The notes: a model not told the origin generated them from the letters alone. Positions 47,133 to 56,079 are shown, numbered from the stretch's first letter. The stretch is DNA of 64,000 nt from Desulfovibrio sp. (GCA_016208105.1 JACQYS010000003.1:62001-126000), one strand, 5' to 3'. Made by a program: numbers and translations.

Positions 47133-47585
47133 ATGAAGAAGATATACCCCAATAAGGAAGTCTGCATCGGGTGCCACCTGTGCGAGGTGGCTTGCCTGAC
47201 GGCCCACTCCAAGACCAAGGACACCATCCTGGCCCACAATGTGGAGAAGGTTCAGGAAGGCCTGGCCCCCCGTCGCGGCGTGCTCCAGGAAGGCGCGGTG
47301 TGCGTGGCCCTTTCCTGCCGCCACTGCGAGGAGCCCATGTGCGTGGCCGCCTGCATCTCCGGAGCGCTCACCAAGAACCCGGAGACCGGCCGCTGCGAAT
47401 ACAACGAAGAGCAGTGCGTGGGCTGCTGGTCCTGCCTGATGGCCTGCCCCTTCGGCTCCATCCGCAGGCACCCGCTCAAGGAAAAGATCGTCAAGTGCGA
47501 CATGTGCGCGGGCCGCGACACGCCCGCCTGCGTGGAAGCCTGCCCCAACGCTGGCCTGGTCTTCGAAGATCGCGGCAAGGACTAA
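47133..47585 (+). CDS. Four-cluster ferredoxin-like electron-transfer subunit
   Basis: A 150-residue iron-sulfur protein of the HycB/CooF/DmsB-like type with four cysteine groups for up to four [4Fe-4S] clusters: CIGCHLCEVAC, CRHCEEPMCVAAC, CVGCWSCLMACPFG and CDMCAGRDTPACVEACP. It starts 3 bases after the FMN subunit and is followed by a flavoprotein. It probably carries electrons from the flavoprotein or ferredoxin to the FMN subunit. The family is also used with hydrogenases and CO dehydrogenase, but here context points to glutamate synthase. Confidence 0.9.
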   Translation: MKKIYPNKEVCIGCHLCEVACLTAHSKTKDTILAHNVEKVQEGLAPRRGVLQEGAVCVALSCRHCEEPMCVAACISGALTKNPETGRCEYNEEQCVGCWSCLMACPFGSIRRHPLKEKIVKCDMCAGRDTPACVEACPNAGLVFEDRGKD

Positions 47586-47598
47586 GCGGAGAAATGCG

Positions 47599-48888
47599 AT
47601 GAAATATGTGATCGTGGGCAACGGCGTGGCCAGCGTGGGCGCCATCGAAGGCATCCGCAGGAAGGACCCCGACGGAGAGATCATGGTCATCTCCGAGGAG
47701 AACTCCCCCACCTACGGCCGTCCGCTCATCTCCTACCTGTTGGCCGGAAAGATCGGTCCTGAGCGCATGCAGCTTCGGCCCGTCACCTTCTACGACAAGA
47801 ACAAGGTGAAGATGATCCTGGGCACCAAGGTGACCGGCATCGACACCAAGGCCAAGAAAGTGGCCACCGCAGACGGGCACAGCTACGGCTACGACAAGCT
47901 CCTTGTTGCCACCGGCGGCGTCCCGTTCATTCCGCCCCTGCCCGGCAAGGACGGCCCCGGCGTGTACAGCTTCACCACCCTGGCCCATGCCGAGACGCTC
48001 ATCGACGTGGCCAGGAACTGCAAGAACGTGGTGGTCATCGGCGGCGGGCTCATCGGTTTGAAGGCCGCTGAATCCCTCCACGACAGGGGCGTGAAGATCT
48101 CCATCGTGGAACTGGCCCCCCGGGTGCTCTCGGCCGCCTTCGACGACAAGGCCGGCAACCTGGTGGCCAAGCGCCTGGAAGAGGTGGGCATCACGGTCCA
48201 CTGCGGAACCCAGGCTACAGAGATAAAGCGCGGTGCCGACGGCAAGGTCCAGGGCGTCACCCTGAAGAACGGCGAGTTTCTTCCCTGCCAGGCCGTGGTC
48301 ATCGCCATCGGCGTGGTGCCCGCCTCGGATCTGGCCAAGACCGCCGGAATAAACGTGGACAGGGGCATCGTGGTCGACGACATGCTTGCCTCGTCCGATC
48401 CCGACGTGTTCGCGGCCGGAGACGTGGCCCAGGCCAAGGACCTCATCCTGGATGAAAACCGGGTGGTGCCCATCTGGCCCAATGCCTTCAACCAGGGCTT
48501 CTACGCGGGCAAGAACATGGCCGGGGCGGAGAGCCCCTACACGGGCGGCCTGGCCATGAACGCCATCGCCTTCTACGGGCTGCCCACAGTAAGCGTGGGC
48601 GTGGTCAACCAGGCCGTAAGCGAGCCCGGCATCGAAGTGGCCGACACCCTGGACGAAGAGCACGGCACCTACCGCAAGCTTGTCTTCAAGGACGAAAAGC
48701 TCATCGGCTACGTGTTGCTCGGCGAGATTGACATCGCCGGGGTCTACACCGGGTTCATCCGCTTCAAATTCCCCCTGGACGCCGAGACCAAGGACAAGCT
48801 CATCAATGGCCAGCCCTCCATCCTTCAGTGGCCGGAAGGCTTTTTTGACGAGCAGTTCAACCCCGTCGGCGCGCAAGAGATCGTTTAA
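47599..48888 (+). CDS. NAD(P)H/FAD-dependent oxidoreductase of the glutamate synthase cluster
   Basis: A 429-residue pyridine nucleotide-disulfide reductase-fold flavoprotein. The FAD motif is at the N-terminus (IVGNGVASVGAIEGIR), the NAD(P) motif is VVIGGGLIGLKAAESL near residue 150, and the second FAD motif is DVFAAGDVAQAKD near residue 271. It lacks a CxxC redox pair, so it resembles NAD(P)H:rubredoxin/ferredoxin reductases. It should feed electrons from NAD(P)H through the ferredoxin subunit to the FMN subunit, replacing GltD. It is spaced 13 bases from the previous gene and 15 from the next. Confidence 0.88.
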   Translation: MKYVIVGNGVASVGAIEGIRRKDPDGEIMVISEENSPTYGRPLISYLLAGKIGPERMQLRPVTFYDKNKVKMILGTKVTGIDTKAKKVATADGHSYGYDKLLVATGGVPFIPPLPGKDGPGVYSFTTLAHAETLIDVARNCKNVVVIGGGLIGLKAAESLHDRGVKISIVELAPRVLSAAFDDKAGNLVAKRLEEVGITVHCGTQATEIKRGADGKVQGVTLKNGEFLPCQAVVIAIGVVPASDLAKTAGINVDRGIVVDDMLASSDPDVFAAGDVAQAKDLILDENRVVPIWPNAFNQGFYAGKNMAGAESPYTGGLAMNAIAFYGLPTVSVGVVNQAVSEPGIEVADTLDEEHGTYRKLVFKDEKLIGYVLLGEIDIAGVYTGFIRFKFPLDAETKDKLINGQPSILQWPEGFFDEQFNPVGAQEIV

Positions 48889-48903
48889 GGAGACGCACGT
48901 CCA

Positions 48904-50001
48904 ATGAAGGCTCCAGAAAGATATTACGACTTTGAGAAGGACATCTCGGGCTGCGGCGTCTTCGGCGTCATCAACACCAAGCGCGAGCTGATCCCGGGTT
49001 CCATGCCCATCCAGGCGATGTGCACCATGCACGACCGCGGCAACGGTCTGGGCGGCGGCTTCGCGGCCTACGGCATTTATCCGGACCACGCCGACAAGTA
49101 CGCCTTCCACGTCATGGCAGACACCCAGGACGGGCTCGACTCGGCCGAGGAACTCATCAAAAAGTTCTTCACCACCCACGAGTCCCAGCCCATTCCCACC
49201 AAGCCCACCCTGGCCATCAAGAACCCGCCCCTCGTGTGGCGCTACTTCTTGTCGCCCAAGCAGGGCGTGGACAGGCCCATGTGGCGCACCAATGACGAGA
49301 AGGACTACATCGTCAACGTCATCATGCACATCAACAAGAAGACCCCGGCCTTCGTCTTCTCCTCGGGCAAGAACATGGGCGCCTTCAAGGGCGTCGGCTT
49401 CCCCGAGGACATCGCCGAGTTCTTCCGCCTGGACGAATACAAGGCCTACATCTGGACCGGGCACAACCGCTTCCCCACCAACACTCCGGGCTGGTGGGGC
49501 GGGGCGCACCCGTTCACCCTGCTGGACTGGTCCATCGTGCACAACGGCGAGATCAGTTCCTACGGCATCAACCGCCGTTACCTGTGCGAGCACGACTACG
49601 AGTGCACGCTCATGACCGACACCGAGGTGGTGGCCTACGAGCTGGACATGCTGGTGCGCAAGCACGGCCTGTCTCTGCGCATGGCCAGCTGGGTGTTCGC
49701 TCCCCCGTTCTGGGACGAGATAGACCGCATGCCCGCCGACCAGAAAAAGGCCTTCGAGGCCCTGCGCATGGTCTACGGTTCGGCTCTGCTCAACGGTCCC
49801 TTCGCCATCCTTGTTTCCGACGGCAAATGCCTGATGGGCTTAAACGACCGCATCAAGCTTCGTCCGCTCCTGGTGGCCGAAAGCGGGAACAACGTGTTCA
49901 TGTCCAGCGAGGAATCCTCCATCCGCGACGTATGCCGCGAGCTGGACACCGTCTGGGCCCCCAAGGCGGGCGAACCCGTCATCGTGCATTTGGAAGACTA
50001 A
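48904..50001 (+). CDS. Glutamate synthase glutaminase (class II amidotransferase) subunit
   Basis: A 365-residue Ntn-type glutaminase releasing ammonia from glutamine. The catalytic cysteine lies in ISGCGVFGVI at residue 17, so a short propeptide must be removed. Other GATase II marks are MHDRGNGLGGGFAAYGIYP, WTGHNRFPTNTPGWWGGAHPF and the NGEISSYG motif. It corresponds to the N-terminal domain of large GltB proteins, here encoded as a separate subunit in the same operon. Confidence 0.92.
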   Translation: MKAPERYYDFEKDISGCGVFGVINTKRELIPGSMPIQAMCTMHDRGNGLGGGFAAYGIYPDHADKYAFHVMADTQDGLDSAEELIKKFFTTHESQPIPTKPTLAIKNPPLVWRYFLSPKQGVDRPMWRTNDEKDYIVNVIMHINKKTPAFVFSSGKNMGAFKGVGFPEDIAEFFRLDEYKAYIWTGHNRFPTNTPGWWGGAHPFTLLDWSIVHNGEISSYGINRRYLCEHDYECTLMTDTEVVAYELDMLVRKHGLSLRMASWVFAPPFWDEIDRMPADQKKAFEALRMVYGSALLNGPFAILVSDGKCLMGLNDRIKLRPLLVAESGNNVFMSSEESSIRDVCRELDTVWAPKAGEPVIVHLED

Positions 50002-50013
50002 GAGGGACGCGAC

Positions 50014-50754
50014 ATGCTGCTCGATGCCGACAACATCTACTACCGTGAACTCAACAAGCAGATCCGCGAACTGGTGGCCAAGGGCGAAACCGAGTTCGAG
50101 ATCACAAACGTGCGCGGCCAGCGCTACATCGCCGACGGCCTGGACGGGGACATAAAGTTCCTCATCCACGGCGTGCCCGGCCAGGACATGGCCGCTTTCA
50201 TGCGCGGGCCTTACATCCGCGTGGAAGGCAATGCCCAGGACGGCGTGGGCAATACCATGGACGACGGCCTGGTGGTGATAAACGGCATGGCCGGCGACGT
50301 GGTGGGCTACGCCATGCGCGGCGGCAAGGTGCTGGTGAAGGGCGACGTGGGCTACCGCGTGGGCATCCACATGAAGGCCTACAAGGAAAAATTCCCCGTG
50401 CTGGTCATCGGCGGCAAGGCCGGCGACTTCCTGGGCGAATACATGGCAGGGGGCGCCATCATCCTGCTCGGCATGCTGACCGGAAAGCCCGACGCACCCA
50501 TCTGCGGGCGCTCGCTCGGTACCGGGATGCACGGCGGCGTCATCTACGTGCGCGGCGAGGTGCCCGTTGAACAACTGGGCCCCCATTTGAAGACCGAAGC
50601 CGTTGACGACGAGGATATGAAGCTCATCACAGCCAACCTCGAACAGTTCTGCAAGGAATTCGGGGTTGACTTGAAGACGATTTTGGCCGAACCCTTCCAG
50701 CGCGTGAAGCCGTTCTCTCATCGTCCCTACGGCAATCTCTACGTTGCCTGTTAG
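50014..50754 (+). CDS. Glutamate synthase GXGXG-domain subunit
   Basis: A 246-residue right-handed beta-helix protein matching the C-terminal GXGXG domain of GltB and of formylmethanofuran dehydrogenase subunit C. Repeated G-x2-G turns run through the sequence (GNTMDDGLVVINGMAGDVVGYAMRGG, GGKAGDFLGEYMAGG, GTGMHGGVIYVRG). The domain has a structural role, positioning the glutaminase and synthase parts. It is the last gene of the five-gene operon; yajC starts 36 bases on with its own ribosome binding site. Confidence 0.9.
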   Translation: MLLDADNIYYRELNKQIRELVAKGETEFEITNVRGQRYIADGLDGDIKFLIHGVPGQDMAAFMRGPYIRVEGNAQDGVGNTMDDGLVVINGMAGDVVGYAMRGGKVLVKGDVGYRVGIHMKAYKEKFPVLVIGGKAGDFLGEYMAGGAIILLGMLTGKPDAPICGRSLGTGMHGGVIYVRGEVPVEQLGPHLKTEAVDDEDMKLITANLEQFCKEFGVDLKTILAEPFQRVKPFSHRPYGNLYVAC

Positions 50755-50790
50755 GCGCGGCATTCACGGAAACAACTACTGGAGGATTCA

Positions 50791-51195
50791 ATGATGCTGA
50801 CCAGCGTGGCGTACGCCATGGGCCAGATGCCTGCGGGAGCCGACGGCGGACAGGGTGGCGGTCTGATGTCTTTCCTGCCGCTCGTTTTGATGTTCGTCAT
50901 CTTCTACTTCCTGCTTATCCGCCCCCAGCAGAAGAAGCAGAAGGAAATGCGCGAGATGCTCAAGCAGCTCAAGCGCGGCGACAAGATTCTCACCGGCGGT
51001 GGCATCTACGGACGCATCGAATCGATCACCGACGACAAGGTGAACGTGGAGATCGCCCCCAACGTCGTCATCACCGTCATGCGCAGCTACGTGGCCGGAC
51101 TCGCCGACATGGCCCAGGCCCCTGCCAAGAAAGACGACAAGAAGGCCGCCAAAGCCGACGAGAAGAAGGAAGACAAGCCGGAAGAAAAGAAGTAA
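50791..51195 (+). CDS. yajC: Preprotein translocase accessory subunit YajC
   Basis: A 134-residue single-span membrane protein of the SecDF-YajC complex. The hydrophobic span FLPLVLMFVIFYFLLIRPQQKKQ and following KRGDKILTGGGIYGRI are the family hallmarks. The C-terminal 30 residues are an extreme Lys/Asp/Glu tail (KKDDKKAAKADEKKEDK), longer than usual. GGAGG lies upstream. secD follows 78 bases later. Confidence 0.93.
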   Translation: MMLTSVAYAMGQMPAGADGGQGGGLMSFLPLVLMFVIFYFLLIRPQQKKQKEMREMLKQLKRGDKILTGGGIYGRIESITDDKVNVEIAPNVVITVMRSYVAGLADMAQAPAKKDDKKAAKADEKKEDKPEEKK

Positions 51196-51273
51196 TCCGG
51201 TTTTGCCTGACCTTTTGACCATTTGCGAGGGGGAAACCGGCGGTTTCCCCTTTTCGCGCATGAAGGAGCATGC

Positions 51274-52875
51274 ATGTCCAGCCTGTCCTGGCGCTTGATA
51301 GTGGTGGCGATCGCCCTTGTTTTTGGGCTTCTCTTCACCTTGCCTTCCATCGAATCCGTGCGGCAATCGCCGCTGGGCAAGTATTTGCCCGGCAATCAGG
51401 TCAACCTCGGCCTGGACCTCAAAGGCGGCATCCATCTGACGCTCGGCGTCGATGTGGAAAAGGCTTTGGCCAACTCCCTGGCCCAGGCCGGGCAGGATAT
51501 CAAGGCCTTCGCCCAGGAGAAGGAGATGACCATCATCCGGCAGAACATGCCGGACCCCAAGCGTCTCGAATTCGTTCTGGCCACCCCGGACAAGCGGGCG
51601 GACTTCGAGGAACTGCTCAAGAAGCAGTTCTCCGGAGTGCGTGTGCTCAAATCCGAAGTGGTGGATGACGGCAAGGTGAAATTCACCGTCTCCTTCACAC
51701 CTGAGTACACCAAGAACCTCGAAACGCTCACCGTGGACCAGGCGGTGAAGACCATCAGAAACCGCATCGACCAGTTCGGTGTGGCCGAACCCGACATCCG
51801 CAAGCAGGCCGGGGACCGCATCCAGATCCAGCTTCCCGGCATGAAAGACCCTGACCGGGCAATCGCCCTGGTGGGCAAGACGGCTCACCTGGAATTCAAG
51901 ATCGTGGACGACTCCATCGATCCTGCCAAGGTGGCCAAGGGCCAGCTGCCTCCGGGCCGCGAGATCATCATGGAACGGGTGTCCGGCCGTCAGGGCGAAT
52001 ACACCGAGCGTCCCCTGGTGGTGAAGTCCGAGGCCGTGATGACCGGCGAACTCATTGCCGACGCCCGGGTAAGCTTCGATCAGAACAACAGCCAGCCTTA
52101 TGTGACGTTCACCCTGACTTCGCGCGGAGCCAAGATATTCGAACGCGTTACCAGCGAGAACCTGAAGAAGCGCATGGCCATCATCCTGGACGGCAAGGCC
52201 TTTTCCGCACCCACCATCCAGGACAAGATTCCCGGAGGCAGAGGCCAGATCACCGGCCGCTACACCGAGACCGAGGCCCGCGATCTGGCCGTGGTGCTGC
52301 GCGCCGGAGCCCTGCCCGCGCCGGTGAACGTGCTGGAGCAGCGCACCGTGGGTCCTTCCCTGGGCCAGGAATCCATCGACAACGGCGTGATGAGCGTGGG
52401 TGTGGCCTGTGCGGCTATCGCCCTGTTCATGCTGGTGTACTATGGTTTCTCGGGCATTATCGCCAACGTGGCCCTGGTGCTGAACGTGGTGCTCATCATG
52501 GCCGGCCTGGCCATGTTCGGGGCCACGCTCACCTTGCCCGGCATCGCGGGCATCATCTTGACCATGGCCCTGTCCGTGGACGCCAACATCATCATCTTCG
52601 AGCGCATCCGCGAGGAGATTCGTCTTGGGCTGCCGTCGCGCGCCTCCATCAAGGAAGGCTTCATGCGCGGTGCGCTCACGATCCTGGACGCCAACGTCAC
52701 CACCGGCATCGCGGCTTTGGTGCTCTACGAGTTCGGCACCGGCCCCATCAGAGGGTTCGCGATCACGCTGATTCTGGGCATTGTGGCCTCCATGTTCACG
52801 GCCATCTTCGTCAGCCGCACGCTCATGGACGTGTGGATGAGTGGCAAGAGCGCCGAGGTGAAACTGTCGATCTAG
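51274..52875 (+). CDS. secD: Protein translocase subunit SecD
   Basis: A 533-residue inner-membrane protein that uses the proton gradient to pull secreted proteins through SecYEG. The start at 51274 follows GAAGGAG and puts TM1 (LIVVAIALVFGLLFTLPSI) at the N-terminus. The periplasmic P1 domain (about residues 40-350) includes QVNLGLDLKGGIHL. The C-terminal five-helix bundle carries the conserved Asp in LSVDANIIIFERIREEI. A terminator follows at once, and no secF is next to it; it is not fused either, since the protein ends after one TM set. Confidence 0.95.
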   Translation: MSSLSWRLIVVAIALVFGLLFTLPSIESVRQSPLGKYLPGNQVNLGLDLKGGIHLTLGVDVEKALANSLAQAGQDIKAFAQEKEMTIIRQNMPDPKRLEFVLATPDKRADFEELLKKQFSGVRVLKSEVVDDGKVKFTVSFTPEYTKNLETLTVDQAVKTIRNRIDQFGVAEPDIRKQAGDRIQIQLPGMKDPDRAIALVGKTAHLEFKIVDDSIDPAKVAKGQLPPGREIIMERVSGRQGEYTERPLVVKSEAVMTGELIADARVSFDQNNSQPYVTFTLTSRGAKIFERVTSENLKKRMAIILDGKAFSAPTIQDKIPGGRGQITGRYTETEARDLAVVLRAGALPAPVNVLEQRTVGPSLGQESIDNGVMSVGVACAAIALFMLVYYGFSGIIANVALVLNVVLIMAGLAMFGATLTLPGIAGIILTMALSVDANIIIFERIREEIRLGLPSRASIKEGFMRGALTILDANVTTGIAALVLYEFGTGPIRGFAITLILGIVASMFTAIFVSRTLMDVWMSGKSAEVKLSI

Positions 52876-52902
52876 CTTGAAGCGTTGTCTTGATGTCTTT
52901 AC

Positions 52903-52926
52903 AAAGGGGGCTTCGGCCCCCTTTTT
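52903..52926 (+). terminator. Rho-independent terminator after secD
   Basis: AAAGGGGGC-TTCG-GCCCCCTTT, a 9-bp stem capped by a stable TTCG tetraloop and followed by TTATTTTG. It cuts the yajC-secD transcript 27 bases after the stop codon. Confidence 0.93.
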
Positions 52927-52951
52927 ATTTTGTACGGCAAGGAGATCCCCA

Positions 52952-53808
52952 ATGCGTTTCGCCATGTTCGAGCTGGGCGGCCTCACGGCATCGCGGTGAG
53001 TGTTGACGGAAGGTTGCACGGCTATTGTTCCGGCCATCCCGAGTATCCGGGCGACCTGGACGCCTTGCTGGCCCGGGAGGCCGACCTCGAACAGGTTGGC
53101 AAGGCGCTTGTGCGTGCCCCGCAAGTGTCGCTGCCGTCTCCCAGGCTGCTGCCGCCTTTAAGCAAGCCGGGAAAAATCGTGTGCATCGGCTTGAACTACG
53201 CGGCCCACTCCGCCGAGTCCGGCTACGAGGTACCTGCTTACCCCACGCTGTTCGCGCGTTTCCCCTCCTGTCTGATCGGGCATGAGGCCCCGTTGCTCAT
53301 CCCGGCGGTGTCCGACCAGCTCGATTACGAGGGCGAACTGGTAGCCGTTATCGGACGGGGAGGGCGCTTCATTTCCAAAGATACTGCGCTCGACCATGTG
53401 GCGGGGTATTCCATCTTCAACGAGGCCTCTGTCCGGGATTATCAGTTCAAGACCCCCCAGTGGACCATAGGCAAGAATTTCGACGACACCGGCGCCTTCG
53501 GCCCCCATCTGGTGACGGCGGACGAACTGCCTCCCGGATGCAAGGGGCTGCGGGTGGTGACGAGACTCAATGGCCAGACCATGCAGGACGGGTGCACCGA
53601 TGACATGATGTTCGACGTGGCCGCGCTGGTGTCCATCTTAAGCGAGGCCATGACGCTCAGTCCCGGCGACATGATCGTTACGGGTACCCCCTCGGGGGTG
53701 GGTTTCGCCCGGACTCCGCCGGTGTTCATGCAGCCGGGGGACGTGTGCGAGGTGGAGATCGAGCAGGTTGGCGTGTTGCGCAACCCGGTAGAGAAACAAG
53801 GAAGGTAG
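52952..53808 (+). CDS. Fumarylacetoacetate hydrolase-family protein with apparent N-terminal frameshift
   Basis: The FAH domain is complete from about base 53155 (KIVCIGLNYAAHSAESG, DYEGELVAVIGR with a metal-binding Glu, GYSIFNEASVRDYQ, GDMIVTGTPSGVGF). Members hydrolyse or decarboxylate 2-oxo acids and acylpyruvates. The best start is ATG 52952, preceded by AAGGAG at 7-8 bases and giving MRFAMFELGG, a typical FAH N-terminus. That frame stops after 15 codons, while the neighbouring frame continues as PHGIAVSVDGRLHGYC to the end. One added base in the GGGCGGCC stretch near 52980 would join them. Either a real deletion, with re-initiation at a downstream GTG such as 52996, or a sequencing error. 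Confidence 0.8.
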
Positions 53809-53861
53809 CGGACCACGCACTTAAGCTTTCTTTCTCGCCTGTGGATGAGTTGGGGAGGAGA

Positions 53862-53974
53862 GCCTCCGGCGGCCAAAGGGCTGACGCGGGCCTTCCCGCC
53901 CCTCGTCCTGCGGGCGCTGCCAAAAGCGTCTAATTCCGTTGTCCTGCTGAATTGTCGCGCCCTTTGGACCCCCC
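53862..53974 (+). repeat. Intergenic repeat, copy B
   Basis: Starts GCCTCCGGCGGCCAAAGGG and ends CCCTTTGGACCCCCC, with the same inner order as copy A (13080): CTGCGGGCGCTGC, then TAATTCCG, then TGTCCTGC, then GAATTGTC. The inner stems are partly broken by substitutions here (GCGCTGCC/AAAAGCGT, AATTCCGTT/GCTGAATT). It sits between the convergent FAH and nadB genes. Confidence 0.8.
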
Positions 53975-53996
53975 AACCCCCCGCCGGTTTCACGCT

Positions 53997-55577
53997 CTAG
54001 TTTACCCGGTAGTGGCACCCCAGGCTCTTCGTATTCCTCATTGCCGACAGCGTGATGATGTACGCTGCCTGACAGCCGTGGAATAGGTCCACGATGGGCT
54101 TGGAAAGCGGGGTCTCCCGGTAGAAGTCGTGCAGGTGGACGTTAAGGTCGCGTAGATCCTCGAAGGCCCTTTTCAGGCGCGAGGCAGTGCGGTGGATGCC
54201 CACGTAGTTCCACATGGTGCTCTTTATGGTGGTCCAGTCCTGGCTTATGAGCGCCGGGTCCTCGTTACGCTCCTGGCCGGGGCTCACCCAGTCCGGAACC
54301 GAGTCCGCCAGCTTGCGGGTTATGGTGGGCTTGGAGCCAAAACGCGAGCCGATGTAGCTGCCCGCGCTCACTCCCCAGACCAGGCATTCCAGAAGCGAGG
54401 TCGAGGCCATGCGGTTGGCCCCGTGCACGCCCGTGCAGCTGCACTCGCCCACGGCGTAGAGCCGGTCCACGGTGGTGCGGCCGTGCACGTCCACCAGCAC
54501 GCCGCCGCAGGAGTAGTGTTCCGCCGGGACGACCGGTATGGGCTGGGTGGCGATGTTGATGCCGATCTCCGCGCATTTCTTGGCGATGCTTGGGAACCTT
54601 CGGGCCACGTCGGCCACGTGGTTGGCCGCGTCTAAATACACGCAGTCCTCGCCGGACTTGAGCAGTTCCTCCATGATGGCCCTGGTGACGATGTCGCGCG
54701 GGGCCAGATCGGCCCGCGCATCGTAGCGGGTCATGAAGGCTTCGCCCTTGGCGTTTATGAGCTTGGCGCCTTCGCCGCGCATGGCCTCGGTGATCAGGAA
54801 CCTGCGTTCGGCGCGGTGGAAGAGGGCGGTGGGGTGGAACTGGATGAACTCCATGTTCATGTAGCGCGCCCCGCACCGGTAGGCCATGGCCAGGGCCGAG
54901 CCCACGCAGGCCCGGGTGTTCGTGGTGTGCAGGTAAATTTGGCCCACGCCGCCCGTGGCCAGTATGGTGTAGTCGGCCAGGATGGTTTCCACGGCCCCGG
55001 AAATTTCGTTCAGCACGTAGGCGCCCAGGCACTGGTTCACCAGGTTGTACTTGTATTCCAAGAGTGCCGCGTGGTGGTGCGATGTGAGCACGTCCACGGC
55101 CGTACGCCGGGTGAGCACGGTGATGTTCGGATGGCTCTCCACCGCCGCCACCATGTGCTGCATGATGGAATAGCCGGTGGAGTCGGCGCAGTGCAGGATG
55201 CGTGCGAGGCTGTGTCCGCCTTCCTTGGTGAGATGAAAGTCCCCATCGGTCGAACGTTCGAAGGGAACGTTCAGCCGGTCGATGAGCATGCTTTTCACCA
55301 CGTCGGGCCCTTTGCGGGCCAGATAGCGCACGGCGGTGACGTGGTTGTGCTTCCAGCCGCAGGTGAGCATGTCGCGCTCCAAAAGCTTGGGGCTGTCGTC
55401 CAGGCTGGTGTAGACGATGCCGCCCTGGGCCAGGGAGGAGTTGCCGTCGGTGAGGGCGTCGCCCGCGCACAAAAGGACAACCTCGCGGCCTTGGTCGGCC
55501 AGGGTGAGCGCGGCGGAACATCCGGCCACTCCGGAACCGATCACCAGTACCTGGGTCTTCATGCGGTAGTGAAACAT
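53997..55577 (-). CDS. nadB: L-aspartate oxidase NadB
   Basis: A 526-residue flavoprotein oxidising L-aspartate to iminoaspartate, the first step of de novo NAD synthesis; fumarate serves as acceptor under anaerobic conditions. The FAD motif is VIGSGVAGCSAALTLA at the N-terminus. SSLAQGGIVY is the family substrate-loop motif, and GANRMASTSLLECLVWG near residue 388 is typical of NadB. The start at 55577 has GGGGAG upstream. It is the last gene of the nadC-nadA-ybaK-nadB unit and ends next to repeat copy B. Confidence 0.95.
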   Translation of the reverse strand: MFHYRMKTQVLVIGSGVAGCSAALTLADQGREVVLLCAGDALTDGNSSLAQGGIVYTSLDDSPKLLERDMLTCGWKHNHVTAVRYLARKGPDVVKSMLIDRLNVPFERSTDGDFHLTKEGGHSLARILHCADSTGYSIMQHMVAAVESHPNITVLTRRTAVDVLTSHHHAALLEYKYNLVNQCLGAYVLNEISGAVETILADYTILATGGVGQIYLHTTNTRACVGSALAMAYRCGARYMNMEFIQFHPTALFHRAERRFLITEAMRGEGAKLINAKGEAFMTRYDARADLAPRDIVTRAIMEELLKSGEDCVYLDAANHVADVARRFPSIAKKCAEIGINIATQPIPVVPAEHYSCGGVLVDVHGRTTVDRLYAVGECSCTGVHGANRMASTSLLECLVWGVSAGSYIGSRFGSKPTITRKLADSVPDWVSPGQERNEDPALISQDWTTIKSTMWNYVGIHRTASRLKRAFEDLRDLNVHLHDFYRETPLSKPIVDLFHGCQAAYIITLSAMRNTKSLGCHYRVN

Positions 55578-55593
55578 GCCGCTCCCCTTTTAT

Positions 55594-56079
55594 CTATCTG
55601 GCTACCTCGACCTCGGTGACGGGCAGCAGTTTTTTAAGAATCGCCGGATCAAGTTCGGCCAGGGCTCCGCGCTTGCCGGCGTTTATGAGAATCGACGCCA
55701 GGGTGAAGATGCTCTTTTCAGCGTAAACCGGCAACCTCTTGCGCGTGCCGAAGGGGGATATGCCGCCCACCTGGTAGCCGGTGTGGCGCATGGCGGCATC
55801 GGGCGAGCAGGGCGAGACGGTTTTCACTCCGAGCGCCCTGGCCATTTCCTTGAGAGAGACTTCCTTGTCTCCGTGCATGAGCACAAGCAAAGGCTGTTTC
55901 GCGTCGTCCTCGAAGACCAAAGTCTTTATGACGCACGTCTCGTCCACGCCCAGCTCCCGGGCTGCCCGTTCGGTTCCGCCGTGGTCCACGTAGGAGTACA
56001 GGCGCACTGAAAAGGGCACGCCCTTGTCTTTCAAAAACCTGGTGGCCCCTGTGGCGGGAATTGCGGAAGCCTTGCTCAC
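55594..56079 (-). CDS. ybaK: YbaK/EbsC-family aminoacyl-tRNA deacylase
   Basis: A 161-residue editing protein that hydrolyses Cys-tRNA(Pro) in trans. The conserved lysine is in CVIKTLVF near residue 52, and the family stretches VSLKEMARALGVKTVSP, GYQVGGISPFG and FTLASILINAGKRG are present. It starts with GTG at 56079, 50 bases after nadA, and ends 16 bases before nadB, so it is embedded in the NAD operon. The association is unexplained and may be only transcriptional convenience. Confidence 0.92.
   Translation of the reverse strand: MSKASAIPATGATRFLKDKGVPFSVRLYSYVDHGGTERAARELGVDETCVIKTLVFEDDAKQPLLVLMHGDKEVSLKEMARALGVKTVSPCSPDAAMRHTGYQVGGISPFGTRKRLPVYAEKSIFTLASILINAGKRGALAELDPAILKKLLPVTEVEVAR

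Noticed and set aside
47491-49665. A 724-codon open frame on the minus strand
   Set aside because: Antisense to the flavoprotein and glutaminase genes of the glutamate synthase operon; no ribosome binding site or recognisable domain.
52960-52995. Programmed -1 frameshift in the FAH gene
   Set aside because: There is no slippery heptamer or downstream pseudoknot-like element at the frame change; a mutation or read error is simpler.
50788-53124. A 778-codon open frame on the minus strand
   Set aside because: Antisense to yajC, secD and the start of the FAH gene; composition rich in His, Gly, Asp and Gln with no domain. A shadow of strong codon bias.
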